Positions 9,724 to 23,500 of a stretch of DNA of 64,000 nucleotides are shown here, piece after piece. A program made the translations under genes and the position numbers. Below the pieces are notes generated by a model that saw only the letters and a list, made by a program, of their open reading frames with translations, made no database searches and was not told the origin of the DNA. This DNA comes from Siccirubricoccus phaeus (GTDB lineage Bacteria > Pseudomonadota > Alphaproteobacteria > Acetobacterales > Acetobacteraceae). How positions within the stretch are numbered: position 1 is the first letter of the stretch; every line of letters begins with the position of its first letter. The stretch lies in the NCBI RefSeq assembly GCF_008360935.1, contig NZ_SRXO01000010.1, positions 1 to 64,000 of the forward strand, written 5' to 3'.

Positions 9724-11472
9724 ATGCGATTGTCGCGTCTGGCACTGCTGATCGGCTGGACGCTACCGGGTGCTGCCCTGGCGCAACCAGCGCCACCGGC
9801 CGCCCCGCCCCCCCTGCGCAACCCGGTGGATCTCGTCGCCCCGCCGAGCTCGCCGCGCCTCGCCCCCTCCGTCGAGGGGCCGCCCCTCATCCGCCAGGAA
9901 GGGCCGGGCGCGGCGGCGGAGCTGCGGATCGGCACGGTGCACATCACCGGCAACGAGGCGATCCCGGCGGACCAGCTCGCCCCCGCCATCGCCGGGCTGG
10001 CGGAGGCCAGCGTGCCGCTGGCGCGCATCGAGGAATCCCGCCTCGGCATCCTCCGCGCCTATCGCGACCGCGGCTACCCCTTCGCTGCGGTGAATGCCGG
10101 CGTCACCCGCCGTGCCGGCACGAATGTCGTGGACCTGACCTTCGCCGTGACCGAAGGCTTCATCGCCGAGGTGAAGCTGGAAGGCGATGCGAAGAATATC
10201 GGGCCGGCCGGCACCCAGGTGCTGCGCTTCCTCAACCGCCTCATCGGCCTTCGCCCGGTCAGCACCGGGGCGGTGGAGCGCGCCCTGCTGCTGGCTTCCG
10301 ACATTCCCGGCCTCACGGTGCGCGGCACGCTGCGGCCGCTGCAGACCGAGCCGGGCGCGCTGCAGCTCATCGCCCAGGTCGAGCGCAAGGCGATCTCCGG
10401 CTATGTCAACATCGACAATCGCGGCTACCGGCTGGTCGGGCCCTGGCAGGGCCTCTTCGTCGCCGGGCTGAATTCGTTCACCAGCCTCGGCGAACGGACG
10501 GAGCTGTCCTTCTTCGGCGCGCCGAACAGCACGCAGTGGTTCACCCAGGCCTCGGTGGACGCTTTCCTGGGCGGCTCCGGCCTGCGTATGCGGCTCTATG
10601 CCGGCGCCGGCGAAACGCGGCCCTCCGGCTCGCTCAGGGAGATCGGCTATTTCGGCCGCACCACCGTGGGCGGCGTCGGCCTCAGCTACCCCGTCGTGCG
10701 CAGCCGGCCCTTCAACCTCTACGCCGTCGGCAATTTCGATCTGTTCGACAGCGAAGTGGAGACCGGCACCAGCGGCCGCACCCGGGCCAGCCGCGACGCC
10801 ATCCGCATCCTCCGCGCCGGCCTCGATGCGCAATTGCTGGAAAGCTGGCTGCCCTGGTTCCCCGCCGCCACCACCTTCGGCAGCCTCCGGCTGCACCAGG
10901 GCGTTGCCGGGCTCGGCGCCACCCGCAACGGCTACCCGCTCTCCGGCCGCAGCGGCGCGGAGGATTTCGGCTTCCGCAAGCTGACCGGCGAGGTCCAGCG
11001 CACCCAGCCGCTTTTCTCGCCCTTCGAGAATTCCATGCTCAGCCTGCAGGTGCTGTTCGCCGGCCAGTACAGCGACGACATCCTGCCCCAGGCGGAGAAA
11101 TACTATCTCGGCGGCAGCCGGCTGGGCCGCGGCTACTATGCCGGGCAGATCACCGGCGACAAGGCCTGGGGCCTCGCCATCGAGCTGCAATTCGACATGG
11201 GGTTCGAGCTGCCGATCACGCCGGCCCTCGGCAGCAACCGCTTCGCCCCGCAATTCTACATCTTCCGCGACATCGGCCGCACGGTGGAGAACCGCCGCGA
11301 CGACCCGAACCGCCGCCTCGCCTCCTGGGGCGGCGGCGTCCGGCTGCTGATCAGCGATGCGGTGCAATTCGACCTGGAAGGGCTGCACCGCGACGTGCGC
11401 CGGCCGGATGGCGCGGCGGCGGATGCGCTGCATGAGACGTCTTTGATCTTCCGCATGCTGGTCCGCTTCTAG
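9724..11472 (+). CDS. TpsB outer-membrane transporter (ShlB/FhaC/HecB family)
   Basis: A 582-residue Omp85-superfamily transporter that secretes a TpsA partner across the outer membrane. Order of parts: signal peptide (1-20, ending GAALA-Q), Pro-rich linker with an N-terminal helix region, POTRA 1 (about 67-142, ELRIGTVHITGNEAIPADQL), POTRA 2 (about 147-215, FIAEVKLEGDAKNIG), then a 16-strand-type barrel. The barrel includes the L6-type motif GSRLGRGYYAG, matching the conserved L/V-R-G-Y signature, and ends in Phe. The 57-base gap to tpsA makes these one operon. A possible but weak -35 (TTGACG, 9667-9672) lies upstream. An in-frame upstream ATG at 9667 is less likely because it would bury the signal peptide. 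Confidence 0.93.
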   Translation: MRLSRLALLIGWTLPGAALAQPAPPAAPPPLRNPVDLVAPPSSPRLAPSVEGPPLIRQEGPGAAAELRIGTVHITGNEAIPADQLAPAIAGLAEASVPLARIEESRLGILRAYRDRGYPFAAVNAGVTRRAGTNVVDLTFAVTEGFIAEVKLEGDAKNIGPAGTQVLRFLNRLIGLRPVSTGAVERALLLASDIPGLTVRGTLRPLQTEPGALQLIAQVERKAISGYVNIDNRGYRLVGPWQGLFVAGLNSFTSLGERTELSFFGAPNSTQWFTQASVDAFLGGSGLRMRLYAGAGETRPSGSLREIGYFGRTTVGGVGLSYPVVRSRPFNLYAVGNFDLFDSEVETGTSGRTRASRDAIRILRAGLDAQLLESWLPWFPAATTFGSLRLHQGVAGLGATRNGYPLSGRSGAEDFGFRKLTGEVQRTQPLFSPFENSMLSLQVLFAGQYSDDILPQAEKYYLGGSRLGRGYYAGQITGDKAWGLAIELQFDMGFELPITPALGSNRFAPQFYIFRDIGRTVENRRDDPNRRLASWGGGVRLLISDAVQFDLEGLHRDVRRPDGAAADALHETSLIFRMLVRF

Positions 11473-11529
11473 GGCCCGCCAGCGGCGCAAGGGACTCCCG
11501 GCGGCAGACCGGGCAGAAGGGGTGGGCCG

Positions 11530-14500
11530 ATGGCCGGTGCGAGCAGGACGGGCAAGCACGCGCTCAGGGCGTGGCTGCTGGGGACGACGGCGCTGCTGCC
11601 GGCGATGGGCGCTGCCCAGGGCCAGAGCGTGGCGCCGAATGCGCGGCCGACGGGCGGGCAGGTGGTGGCGGGCAGCGCCAGCATCAGCCAATCCGCCAAC
11701 GCCACCACCATCCACCAGACCACCGACCGCGCCGCCATCAACTGGCAGAGCTTCAATGTCGGCAGCCAGCAGAGCGTCAATTTCCAGCAGCCCTCCGCCG
11801 CCTCCTGGACGCTGAACCGCGTCAACGCCCCGGATCCCTCGGTCATCGCCGGCCGCATCACGGCCAATGGCGGCGTCGCCATCGTCAACCAGTCCGGCGT
11901 CGTCTTCGCTCAGGGCGCGCAGGTGAATGTCGGCAGCCTCATCGCCTCGGCCGCCAACATCACCAACCAGAATTTCATGCAGGGCCGCATGGTGTTCGAC
12001 GGCGCGCCCAACCCGGGCGCGCGCGTGGAGAATCATGGCGAGGTGACCGTTGCCGATCGCGGCCTCGCCGCGCTGGTCGGGCCGCGCGTGGCGAATACCG
12101 GTGTCATCCGCGCCCGGCTCGGCCGCGTGGCGCTGCAGGGGGCGGAGACCTACAACCTGGACCTGGCGGGGGATGGGCTGCTCTCCATCGACGTCACCCA
12201 GGCGGTGCGCAGCGCGCCGGACGGCAGCACGGCGCTGGTCACCAATTCCGGCGTCATCGACGCCTCGGGCGGCGCCGTGCTGCTCTCCGCCAATGCCGCC
12301 TCCGGCCTGGTGGAAGACCTGGTGCGCAATACCGGCCGCATCAGCGCGGCGACGGCGGGCGGGCGCACCGGCACGGTGGCGCTGCGGGCGGAAGGCGGCA
12401 ATGTGCGGGTGGAAGGCACGGTCGCCGCCACCGGCGGGGAAGGGCAGCGCGGCGGCAGCGTCTCGGCGACGGCCAGCGGCCGGGTGACGGTGGCGCAGGG
12501 CGCGCGGGTCAGCGCCTCGGGCGGCGCCGGCGGCGGCAGCGTCGCGATCGGCAGCACCGGCACGCGCGCGGCGCGGGTGGAGGGCAAGGTCACGGCGCGC
12601 GGGACCGGCGCCGGGGCACGCGGCGGCAGCGTGACGGTGCAGGGGACGGCGAGCGCCAGCGTCGCGGCCACCGGCAAGGTGGATGTCTCCGGCCGGGGGG
12701 GCGGCGGCGATATCCGCCTCGGCACCACCGGCTTCGGCCGCGAGCAGGCCATGGCGGCCAACACCGCGCTGGAAGCGGGGGGCCGCCTCATCGCCGATGC
12801 GACGGGGCAGGGCGATGGCGGCACCATCGCGGTGAACAGCGCAGCGCTCACCACGGTGCTCGGCACGCTCTCCGCCCGCGGCGGGCCACAGGGCGGCGAT
12901 GGCGGCTTCGCCGAGGTCTCGGCGCTCTCCGGCATCCACGCGCCCGGCCTGCTGACCGCGGTGGATGTCAGCGCCGCGGCGGGCCGCGCCGGTACCCTCT
13001 CGCTCGATCCGGACGTCATCAACATCGTCGCCAGCGGCACCGCCGTGCCCGGCAATGTGGCGGGCGGCGACCTGCCCGCCACGCTGGACCTGACCGTCGC
13101 CACCATCGACAGCTTCGTCGGCAACCTGGTGCTGGAAGCGGTCCAGACCATCAACGTCAACGCCGCCGTCAACAAGACGGCGGCCGGCAGCCTGACGCTG
13201 CGCACCACCGGCGCCGGCGGCACGCCAGGCATCTTCGTCAATGCCGGCATCACCATGGGCGCCGCCGCCGGCTCGCTCATCATCACCTCCGCCACCGGCA
13301 TCACGGTGGGCAGCGCCATCGCGGTGAACACTGGCAGCGTTACGCTGACCGCGGCGACGGGGCTCACCATCAACGCCACGGTGACGGCTTCGGCCAGCAG
13401 CAGCTTCGCCGCCACTACCGGCATCACCTTGAACCAGGCGGTGAATGTCGGCACCACGAATACGCTCACCCTGCGCTCCGACGGTGCCATCACCGCCGAT
13501 GCCGCCAGCGGCGTCATCACCGCCGGCGCGCTGAACGTGCAGGGCGCCACCGGCGCCGATACCGGGGCGGTGACGCTGGAGGCGGCGAATGCCATCGGCA
13601 GCCTCTTCGTCGCCTCCGCCGGCGCGGTCCGCGTGGTTTCGGCGCAGGCGATGGAGGTCACCGGCCTCACCGCCGGCGGCACCGTGGCGCTGCGCACGAC
13701 GTCCGGGGCGCTGACCATCTCCGGCGGCATCTCCAGCGGCGGCGCGCCGATCGACCTGCAGGGCGCCGGCGGCATCGCGCTGGACGCGCATGTGAACGCC
13801 GGCGCCGGCCAGGTGGTGCTGCGCACCGGCGACAGTTTCGACACGCCGACCAGCAATGCCGACATCGCCGCCGGCGCCGATGGGCGGATCACCGCCGGCG
13901 CGCTGGCCGCCTCCACCGGCGGCAGCATCACCCTGGCCAATGCGGCGAACGCCTTCGCCAGCCTCGCGGCAGGGCGGGACCAGGACGGCACGGCGGCGAC
14001 CAACGCCATCGTCTCCCAGCGCAGCGGCGCCGGCGCCTTCGGCGCGGTGCAGATCGCCGCGCCCGGCATCACCATCGACGCCCCGGTCCTGGCCGCCGGG
14101 TTCAGCCTGACCAGCAGCGGCAGCATCGGCGTCAATGCCAGCATCGGCGCCGGCGCCGCGACGACCGGCGAGTTCAGCCTGCGGGCCGAAGGCGGGGCGC
14201 TGACCGTCGCCGCCGCCATCACCGGCACCGCGGTCACGCTGGCCGGCACGGACCTCGACATCACCGCGGCGGTCACCGCCGGCGCCGGCACGCTGACCGT
14301 CGCCAGCACCGCCGCGGCGGGCGTCATCGGCCTTGGCGACGACCAGGGCAGCAACCCGGCCGGGCTCTACCTGAACGCCGCGGAGCTGGCGCTGCTGAGC
14401 GGCAACCGGCTGGCGGTGCAGACCGCCGGCGGCACGGTGAGGCTGATCGGCGATGTCGCGCTGCGCGGCCTGTTCGCCGTGCTGGAATTCTCCGGCACCA

Positions 14501-17500
14501 CCACCAGCGTCACCCAGGATGCCGGCAGCCTGGACGTGGCGCGGCTGGTGATGGTGACCAGCGGCGCCTCCGCCATCGACGGCCCCGGCGCGGCCAATGT
14601 CATCGACGAGGTCTCCAGCCGCAACGGCCTGACCCTCAGCAGCACCGGCGCCGGGGCCGGCACGCTGACGGTGGTGAACGACGCCGCCACCGGCGCCGGC
14701 ATTGGCAACGGCGCCGGCGCACCGGCGGACAGCCTGGTGCTGACGGCGCCCGGCATCGTGCTGGGCGCGGCGGTGGACGCCACCAGCGTGAGCCTCACCG
14801 CCACCACCGGCGCCATCATCCAGACCGCCGCCGGCGTGCTGCGGACGGACAGCCTCAGCGTCAGCGCCGCCACCGGCGTGGCGCTGGCCACGGTGAACGA
14901 CCCGGCGGCCGGCAACCTTATCGCCAGCGTGACCGGCAGCACGGATACCGGCGGCCTCGCGATCTTCTCGCGCGGCGCCCTCGCCGTGGGGGCGGGGGGG
15001 CTGAGCGTCGCCACCTCGGGGGACATCGCCCTCACCGGTGCCTCGCTCACGCTGAACGGCGCGGTGACCGCCAGCGGCCAGACGGTAATGCTGACGGCGA
15101 GCGGCGGCGGCATCACCCAGACCGTTGACGGCGCCATCGCCGCCGATGCGCTGCGCCTCGACGCCACCGGCGCCGTCGACCTGACGGCGGCGGACAATGA
15201 TTTCAGCCTGGTCAGCGGCAGCACCACGGCGGGCGGCATCGCCCTGCGCTCCATCGCCGCGACGCTCACGGTGGATGCAGCGCTGAGCGCGGCCACCGGC
15301 AGCACCATCTCCCTGACCGCGCCGGCGCTCACGGTGAATGCCCGGGTCGGCTTCGCCGCGGGCGATGCCGGCAACGCCATCCGGCTGACGACGGACAGCC
15401 TCATCGGCACCGGCTCGGATTCCATCGATGCCAGCATCTTCGGCACGGTGCGCATCGCGACGCTGGGTGCGGGCACGGATCTCGCCCTCGGCACCGGCCA
15501 GCTCAGCGACTTCACGCTGGAGCAGGTGGTGGCGGGACGGCTGATCTTCGTCGCCGGCGGCGACCTCTCCTTCGCCACCAGCCAGGATTTCGGCTTCCGC
15601 GGCGTCACGGTGCTGGAACTGGTCGCCGGCGGCAGCATCGCCCAGGCGAATGGCACGGTGCTGACCGTGCCGGGCCTCTCGGCCGTGGCGGGCACCGGGG
15701 CGGGCGACACCATCGCCCTCACCGGCCAGAACGCCATCGGCAGCATCGTCGAGGGCACGGAGGTGACGGGCTTCGGCCTCCGTGCCGGCGGCGGCATCAG
15801 CGTCACCAGCGCCTCGGCGCTGCTGACGGTGGCGAGCGGCGCCGTCATCCAGTCCGGCAGCGGCACCGACGTCACGCTGCGGGCGGACGACCTGGCGCTG
15901 AACGCCGCCATCCAGGCGCCCGCCGCCGGCGATCTCGGCACCGTCTCCCTGCTGCCCAACACCCTCGGCAGGGCGGTGACGCTGGGGGGCAGCGCGGCCG
16001 GTAGCCTCTCCCTCAGCGATGCGGAACTCGCGCGGATCGCCGCCGGCAGCGGCACGCTGCGCATCGGCGCGGCCGGCGCCACCACGGCGGGGGTCATCAC
16101 CGTGGTGGGCGACATCACGGTGCGCGGCCATGCCGCGGTGCTGGATCTGCGCGGCCGGCAGGTGGCGCAGAGCGGCGGCATCCTGGACGTCGCAACGCTG
16201 ACCGGCGGCGTCAGCGCGGTGAACAGCCTCGCCGCCGCGGGCTTCGCGCTGGACCGGCTGGTGGCCGGCGCCGCGGTGAACAGCATCGACAGCATTGCCG
16301 GCATCACCGCCAGCGGCGGCGCCATCAGCATCGCTTCCGCCAATGCCCTGGCCGTCACGGGCAATGTGACCGCCACCGCCACCAGCGGCTCCGGCGTGAG
16401 CCTCCGCTCCGAGGGCGCGCTGACGATCGGCAGCGGCGGCACGCTGCTGGTGCAGGCGGCGGGCGGCGATGTCACCCTGACGGCCGGCGGCGCCTTCACC
16501 CTTGCCGCCAACGCCACGGTGCTGGCGCGGGATCAGGCGCTGCTCGCCGGCGATATCGGCATCACCGCCGCCTCGCTGACGCTGAACGGCATGCTGGACG
16601 CCAGCAATGGCGGGAGCATCACCCTGACCGCGACGGATGGCAGGCTGGTGGTCGGCCAGGACCTCGACGCCCGGCTGGACATCACGCTGAACGCCGCCGG
16701 CACGGCGGATGCGACGATCGCCGGCGGCGGCGGCGCCATCGTCATCGAGAGTGGCGCCACCCTCAGCGCCGGCGGCAGCATCGCGCTGAACGAGACCACG
16801 GCGGTCGCCTCCGGCCTGACGCGGGACATCGACATCAGCGGCACGCTGAGCGGCACCACCAGCGTCGCCGCGACGACGCTGACCGGCGCCATCGGCTTGG
16901 CCGCCACCGGCAGCATCACCGGCGCGGACCGGGCGCTGCTCGCCGCCGGGCTCGGCATCAGCCATGCCGGCAGCATCTCCGCCGGCGAGCTGGTGCGGCT
17001 GGAGGCCGGCACGGCCGGCCTCGCCGGCGGCATCGCGCTCACCGGCGACATCACCGCCGGCACCGGCGACATCTCGCTGCGCGCCCGGCGGGGCGACATC
17101 ACCCAGACCGCCGGCGCCCTTACCGCCCAGGCCGGGGCGAATCGCGGCACCGTCGCGCTGGTGGCGGAAGCCGGCAGCATCACCCAATCCGGCACCGGTG
17201 CCGTCGCCGCCACCCAGCTCATCGCCCACGCCAGCGGCGATGTGGCGCTGGGCGGCAGCGGCAACAGGGTGGATGTCCTGCTCGGCACCGGGGCGACCGG
17301 CAGCCTGGACGGCACCGCCTTCGGGATCGGCGACCCGGCGCTGCTCGGCAGCATGGCGGGCGGCGACTTCATCCTGGATGCCGGGGCGCTCGCCCTGACC
17401 GTCCGCGGGCTGCTGCGCGCCGGCACGCAGGTGGACGACGCCGGCACCGTCACCACCACCACGCCCGGCCGGAGGCTGCGGCTGCTGGCGGACGACCTGG

Positions 17501-20500
17501 CGCTGGACGCCAGCCTCTCGCCGGACGGCTTCTCGCTGCGCGCCCCGGGCGGCACCATCGAACTCGCCCCGCATACGTTGGGCGGCGCCACGCCGGTCGC
17601 CATCTCCCTCGGCGGCGCGGCGGGCAGCAGCAGCGCCGGGACGCTGACGCTGGACAGCGTGGAGCTGCGGCGGCTGGACACGCGGGACGGCAGCACGGCC
17701 GGCACCGTCGTCCTCGGCCGCGCCGATGCCGGCGCCATCACCATTCAGGGCGATGTGGATCTGCGCGACGCGCCGGGGACCGGGACGGAGTACCAGAACC
17801 ACCTGGCCCGCACCCTGGCGCTGGCCAGCGGCGGGGCCATCGCCCAGCAGGCCGGCACCCGGATCAATGTCGAGAATTTCGCCGCCCTGGCCGGCGGGGC
17901 GGTGACGCTGGACGGCGTCAACGTCATCAACGCCGTCACCGGCACCGCCATCAGCGTGACGGCGGCCGGCAGCAGCGGCGCCTTCAGCGTCGCCGGCATC
18001 GCGGCCGATGGCGCGGTCACGCTGCGGGTCGGCGGCCGGGCGGGGGTGGCGGATGCCGGCCTCGCTGCGGACGGCACCGTGCCGGCGCTGCCGCCGGCGC
18101 TGGATGCCGATGGCAACCCGGTGGCGGGCGTCGCGGCGCTCACCATCGCCGGGGCCGTCACCACCAATGGCGCGGGCGACATCACGATCCGCGCCGACGA
18201 TTTGCACATCGCCGCGGCGCTGACTGCCGGCGCCGGCCGCCGCGTGGTGCTGCAGCCGGTCACTACCGGCCAGGGCGTGCTGCTGGGCGGCGTCGTCAGC
18301 GGCGCGGTGGGCGCCGAGCCCGTGGATGGCAGCGCCCTCTCCCTCACCGCCGCGGAGCTCGGCTTCATCTCCGCCGACCTGCTGCGGATCGGCGGGCTCG
18401 CCAGCCTGGACCCGGCGGCCGCCAGCACCGGCTGGATCGTGCAGGGACGGCAGGCGATCGACCTGACCGGCATCGGCATCGCCACCCTGGAACTGCTCAG
18501 CACCCATGGCGTGTTGCAGCTCGGCGCCCTCGGCAATGGCGACCCCGGCGCCGCGCTCACCGTCGCCAACCTCGCCGCCACCATCCACACGGCGGACCGC
18601 GCCGGCGCGGCGGATACCGACCCGGCGATGATCTGGCTGGGCGCCGACAACCATATCGGCCGGATCGGCGACAGCACCGGCCTCGCCTTCGCCGGCGGCG
18701 CCGGCATCCGGTTGGCCATCGACCGCGCCATGGCGGGCACCGGCGCCCTGGCGACCAATGCGGTGACCATCCGCCAGGCGGCGGGCGAAAGCCTGCTGGT
18801 GGCGAATGACGGCATCGCCCTCGGCCGCAGCGGCGGCCAGGTGACGCTGATCGCCGATGCGCTCGGCGATTTCACCGGCACCGTCAGCGTCGTCGCCGGC
18901 GCCATCGAGCTGCTGCCGCGCACCGCCGGCACCGATCTCACCCTCGGCGTCGCCAGCGCCGGCGCGGCGGGCGAGATCAGCGCCACCACCCTCGCCGCCC
19001 TTTCCACCGGCGGCGGCGTGCTGCGCATCGGCCGCAGCGCGGACGCCGCGGTGGTGGGCGACAGCGTCCTCTATGCCCCGATCGGCGGCGGCGACAGCAC
19101 CGTCGCGGGCGTCGCGGGGGCCGACAACAGCCGCATGGCCGGCAGCATCGCCGTCGCCGGCGACCTCTCCCTGCGCGGCGTCGCGGACACGCTGGAGCTC
19201 TATGCCGGCGTGGGCGGGGAGGCGACCCCCGGCACCATCACCCAGGCGGCGGGCACCAGCATCGACGTCGCCGCCATCGCCGGCGGCTCGCGCGGCTTCA
19301 CCGCGCTGATGAATGCCGGCAACAGCATCGACGCCATCGCGCTGCGCCAGGTGCTGGGCAGCGCCGATATCGGCATCGGCTTCCGCGCCGGCACCGCCGC
19401 CGCCGGTATCGAGGATGCGGTCTTCGCGCTGCGCACCGGCAGCGGGATGCTGACGATCGCCGGCCAGGTCTCGGTGGGCGTCGGCGCCGGCGCCGCAGGC
19501 AGCGGCCAGGCGCAGGTGACCGGCGGGGCGCTGACCCTCATCGCCGACGACATGGCGCTGAACGCGCTGCTGGTGGCGCCGGGCGGCACCGTCGCCCTGG
19601 CGCCGCACACCGCGGGCCGGCACGTCGCCCTGGCCCGCAGCAGCGCCGCCGCCGGCAGCGCGGAGCTGGGGCTGACCGCGGCGGAACTGGCCCAGGTGCG
19701 GGCCAGCGCCCTGATCATCGGCCGGGCGCCGGAGACCGGCGGCGCCGCGCTGCTCGGCCGGCTCAGCGACGGCACCGCCCTCAGCGGCACGGCGCAGCCC
19801 ATGGCCGGCACCATCCGGCAGTATGGCGGCAATATCGACCTGCTCGGCACCGCGGCGGACCTGGTCTTCGGCTTCGAAAGCGGGCAGGGGACGGCCACGA
19901 CCCTGAGCCTGGTCGCCGCGACCTCCATCCAGCAGCGCGGCCGCGCCGGCGACGCCGCGGCCGAGACCGAGGGCAACGGGCCGGATAGCGGCGATGCCCG
20001 GGGCTGGCTGCGCGTGCAGAACGTCACCGGCGCGGCCGGCAGCTTCATCTGGCTGGGGGCGGAGAACCGCATCGGCACCATCGCCGGCACCGTCGTCGCC
20101 GGCGGCATCCATGGCGTCACCGTCGGCGGCCCCGGCACGCCGGGGGTGTTCACCCTGCGCCAGGCGACGGCGGCGCAGGCGCTGCTGGACGGCCTCGGCA
20201 GCGGCAATGCCGACAATGGCGTGGTGGCGGTGCATGGCATCACCGCCCTCGGCGGCGGCCGCATCACCATCATCGCCGATACCTTCGCCATCAATGTCAG
20301 CCCGGTCTCGGCGCCCGGCGGCACGGTGGAGATCCTGCCGGCGACCCTCGGCCGCGGCGTGACGCTGGGCGGCAGCGCCGCAGGGACCCTCTCCCTTTCC
20401 TCCGCCACCCTGGGGCTGATCGGCGACACCGCTGGTGCCACCACGGTGCTGCGCATCGGCCGGTCCACCGATGCGGCGGTGATGGGCAACCCCGACTGGC

Positions 20501-23500
20501 CCTTCGCGGCGCCGGGCAGCGGCGATACCGGCAGCGCCGCCGGGCCGCGCACCGCGGGCGACATCGCCCTGGCGGGCGACGTGCTGCTGCGCGATGGCGA
20601 GCTGGACCGGGTGACGCGGCTGGAGCTCTTCGCCGGCGCGGGCGCCGGCGGCACCGGCAGCATCAGCCAGGGGGCAGGCACGCTGGACGTCGCCGAGCTG
20701 GCCGGCAATTCCCGCTTCGCCACCGCCCTGGACAGCGCCACCAACCGGGTGGACCGGCTGGCGGCGCGCACTCCGCTGAGCGATGGGGAAAGCGGCATCT
20801 CCTTCACCACCGGCACCGGCACGGCGGGCGGCGACGCCGGAACCGATGGCAGCTTCACCCTGGTCACGTCGCGCGCCCTGACGGTGGCCGGCAGCGTCAC
20901 CGCCAGCCATGCGGCGGCTGCGGGCACTGCGTCCATCAGCCTCGCCAGCAACGCCGCGACGCTGACGGCGAATGCCGCGCTGACGGCGAAGACCGACCTG
21001 ACGCTCCTCGCCGCCACCGGCCTGACCAACGCCAGCACGCTGACGGCGACGGAGGGCGATCTCAGCCTGACCGCGACGGACGGCGCCATTACCTCCGCCG
21101 CCGGCACCCTGCTCAGCGCCGGGAACGATGCGACGCTGACGGCGACGGGCACGGGCGGCGCCATCACCGTGGCGAGCCTGACGGCCGGGAATGACGCGAC
21201 GCTGACGGCGAGCGGCGCGGTGAGCGTCACCGACGTCACCGCCACCGCAGGCGATGCCAGCCTCACCTCCCATGCCGGCAGCGTCACCGTCGCGGCCGGC
21301 GGCACCGTCTCCGCCGGCCGTGACGCGGTGCTGGACGCCGCCACCACCGTCACCGTCGGCCGGGTGGCGGCCGTGCGGGATGCCAGGCTGATGGCAGGCA
21401 CCGGCATCGGCTTCGGCACCATTGCCGCCGGCCGGTCGGCAACGCTGCTCGCCAGCACGGGCGACATCACCGGCGGCGACGGCGCCGCGGTCACCGCCAC
21501 CACCGGCACGGCCAGCCTCACCGCCGAGGCCGGCGCGGTGACGCTGGCGGCGCTGGCAAGGGTCTCCGGCGCCACGGTAGATCTCTCCGCCACCTCGGAC
21601 TCGCAGCTCGGCGACGGCGTCCGCCTCACCGCGACGGCGGGCACTGCCGGCGTCAGCGTCACCGCGGGCAGCCTCACCCTGGGCAACGACGTCACCGTCA
21701 GCGCGACCGGCGGCGCGGCGAGCCTTGCCGGCCGCGACGGCCTCGCCATCGGCACCGGCTTCGGGATGACGGCGACGGGCCTCGGCGGCACGGGCAGCCT
21801 CGCCTCTTCCCTCGGCAGCCTCGGCATCGGCAGCGGCGCCACGATCTCCGCCGCCGGGACGCTGACGCTGGCGGGCCGGACCGGCATCACCCTCTCCGGC
21901 GGCAGCTTCACCGGCGGCACCGGCCTCACCGCCACCGCGGCGACTGGCCTCTTCGATATCGCCGCGGGGGCCGGCCTCACCGCCACCACCGGCACCCTCA
22001 CCGCGACGGCGATGGCGGGGCGGCTGCAGCTCGGCGACGGGGCGGCGCTGCGGGCGCTGGCGGGCAGCGCCAGCCTCGCCGGCGGCACCGGCATTGCCGG
22101 CGGCAACAACCTGGTGCTGGCAGGCCGCAACGGGCTCGGCCTCGCCGCGACCGCCGGCAGCATCAGCCTCGGCACCGGCGCCAGCCTTGGCGCCAGCGCC
22201 GGCGGCATCACCCTCACCGCCGCCGGCACGGGCGGCGCGGTGAGCCTGGGCGACAGCGGCACGGTCAGCGCCGCCACCGGTTTCGGCCTCGCCGCCACGG
22301 GCGATATCGGCTTCGGCGCCGGCGCCAGCCTCACCACCACGGGCGGCACGGCCAGCATCGTCTCCACCGCCGGCAGCGTCACCTTCGGCGCGGCGCCGGT
22401 GGTGCGCAGCACCAACGGGGACGTCGCGGTCGCCGCCCGGACCGGCCTCACCGCCGGCAGCGGCGCCAGCTTCCAGGGCGGGGCGGGCGTCAGCCTCTCC
22501 ACCGCCACGGGCAATATGAACTTCACTGCCGGCGTCACGGTGGCGGCCGCATCCGGGCCGGTGGCGCTGGAGGCGACCGCCGGCAGCGTTCTCTTCGGCA
22601 ACGGCAGCAGCGTGACCGCCGGCGACGGGCTGCTGCGCATCGCCGGCGGCAGTGGCATCACCGCTACCACCGGGCTGACCGCGACGGCGATGAACGGCAA
22701 CGCCGTGCTGGAGGCCGGCAGCGGCACCGCCGCGCTCGGCGGCGGCAGCCAAGTCACGGCCGCCGCCGGCACGGTCGCCGTCTCCGGCGCCGGGGTCGTG
22801 CTGGGCAGCGGCGCCACCCTCTCCTCCCGCGACGGCACCAGCGTGACGGCGACCGCGACCGACATTTCGATAGCCGGCGGCGCCATCATCCGCGCGACGG
22901 CGGGCGCCACCACCCTGCTGGCCGGCACGGGCGGCATCGAGATCCGCAACGGCGTCAGCATCACCTCGGGCGCCGGCGCGCTGAGCCTCACCGCCGGCAC
23001 CCGCATCGTTATCCTCAACGGAGTCACCGTCACGGCGACGGGCGGCGACCTCACCCTGGACGGCGGCGCCGGGGCGATCACCGTCGGTACCAATGGCAGC
23101 TTCGGCAGCACCACCGGCAGCGCGGCGCTGACCGCCGCCAGCATCTCGCTCGGCGGTGGCACCGACGTCACCGCCGCGACCGGCGCCAGCCTGAAGGCCG
23201 CCACCGGCACGCTGGCGCTGGGCGATGCGGCGAGCGTCACCAGCACTGCCGGCCTCACCCTGCTGGAGGCGATGGCAGCCGATATCAGCCTCGGCAATGG
23301 CGTGGTGCTGCGTGGCGGGGCCCTGGACCTCGCCAGCGCCACCGGCATCGCCGCCGGCAGCGGGCTGGAGGCGGCTGCGACAGGCGGCAACCTCGCCATG
23401 GCCGGCGGCATGGGCGATGTCACGCTCGGCAATGGCGGCGCGGCGGCGGCCAGCGGCACCATCACCCTCGCCGGCCAGGGTCTCAGCCTTGGCACCGGCT

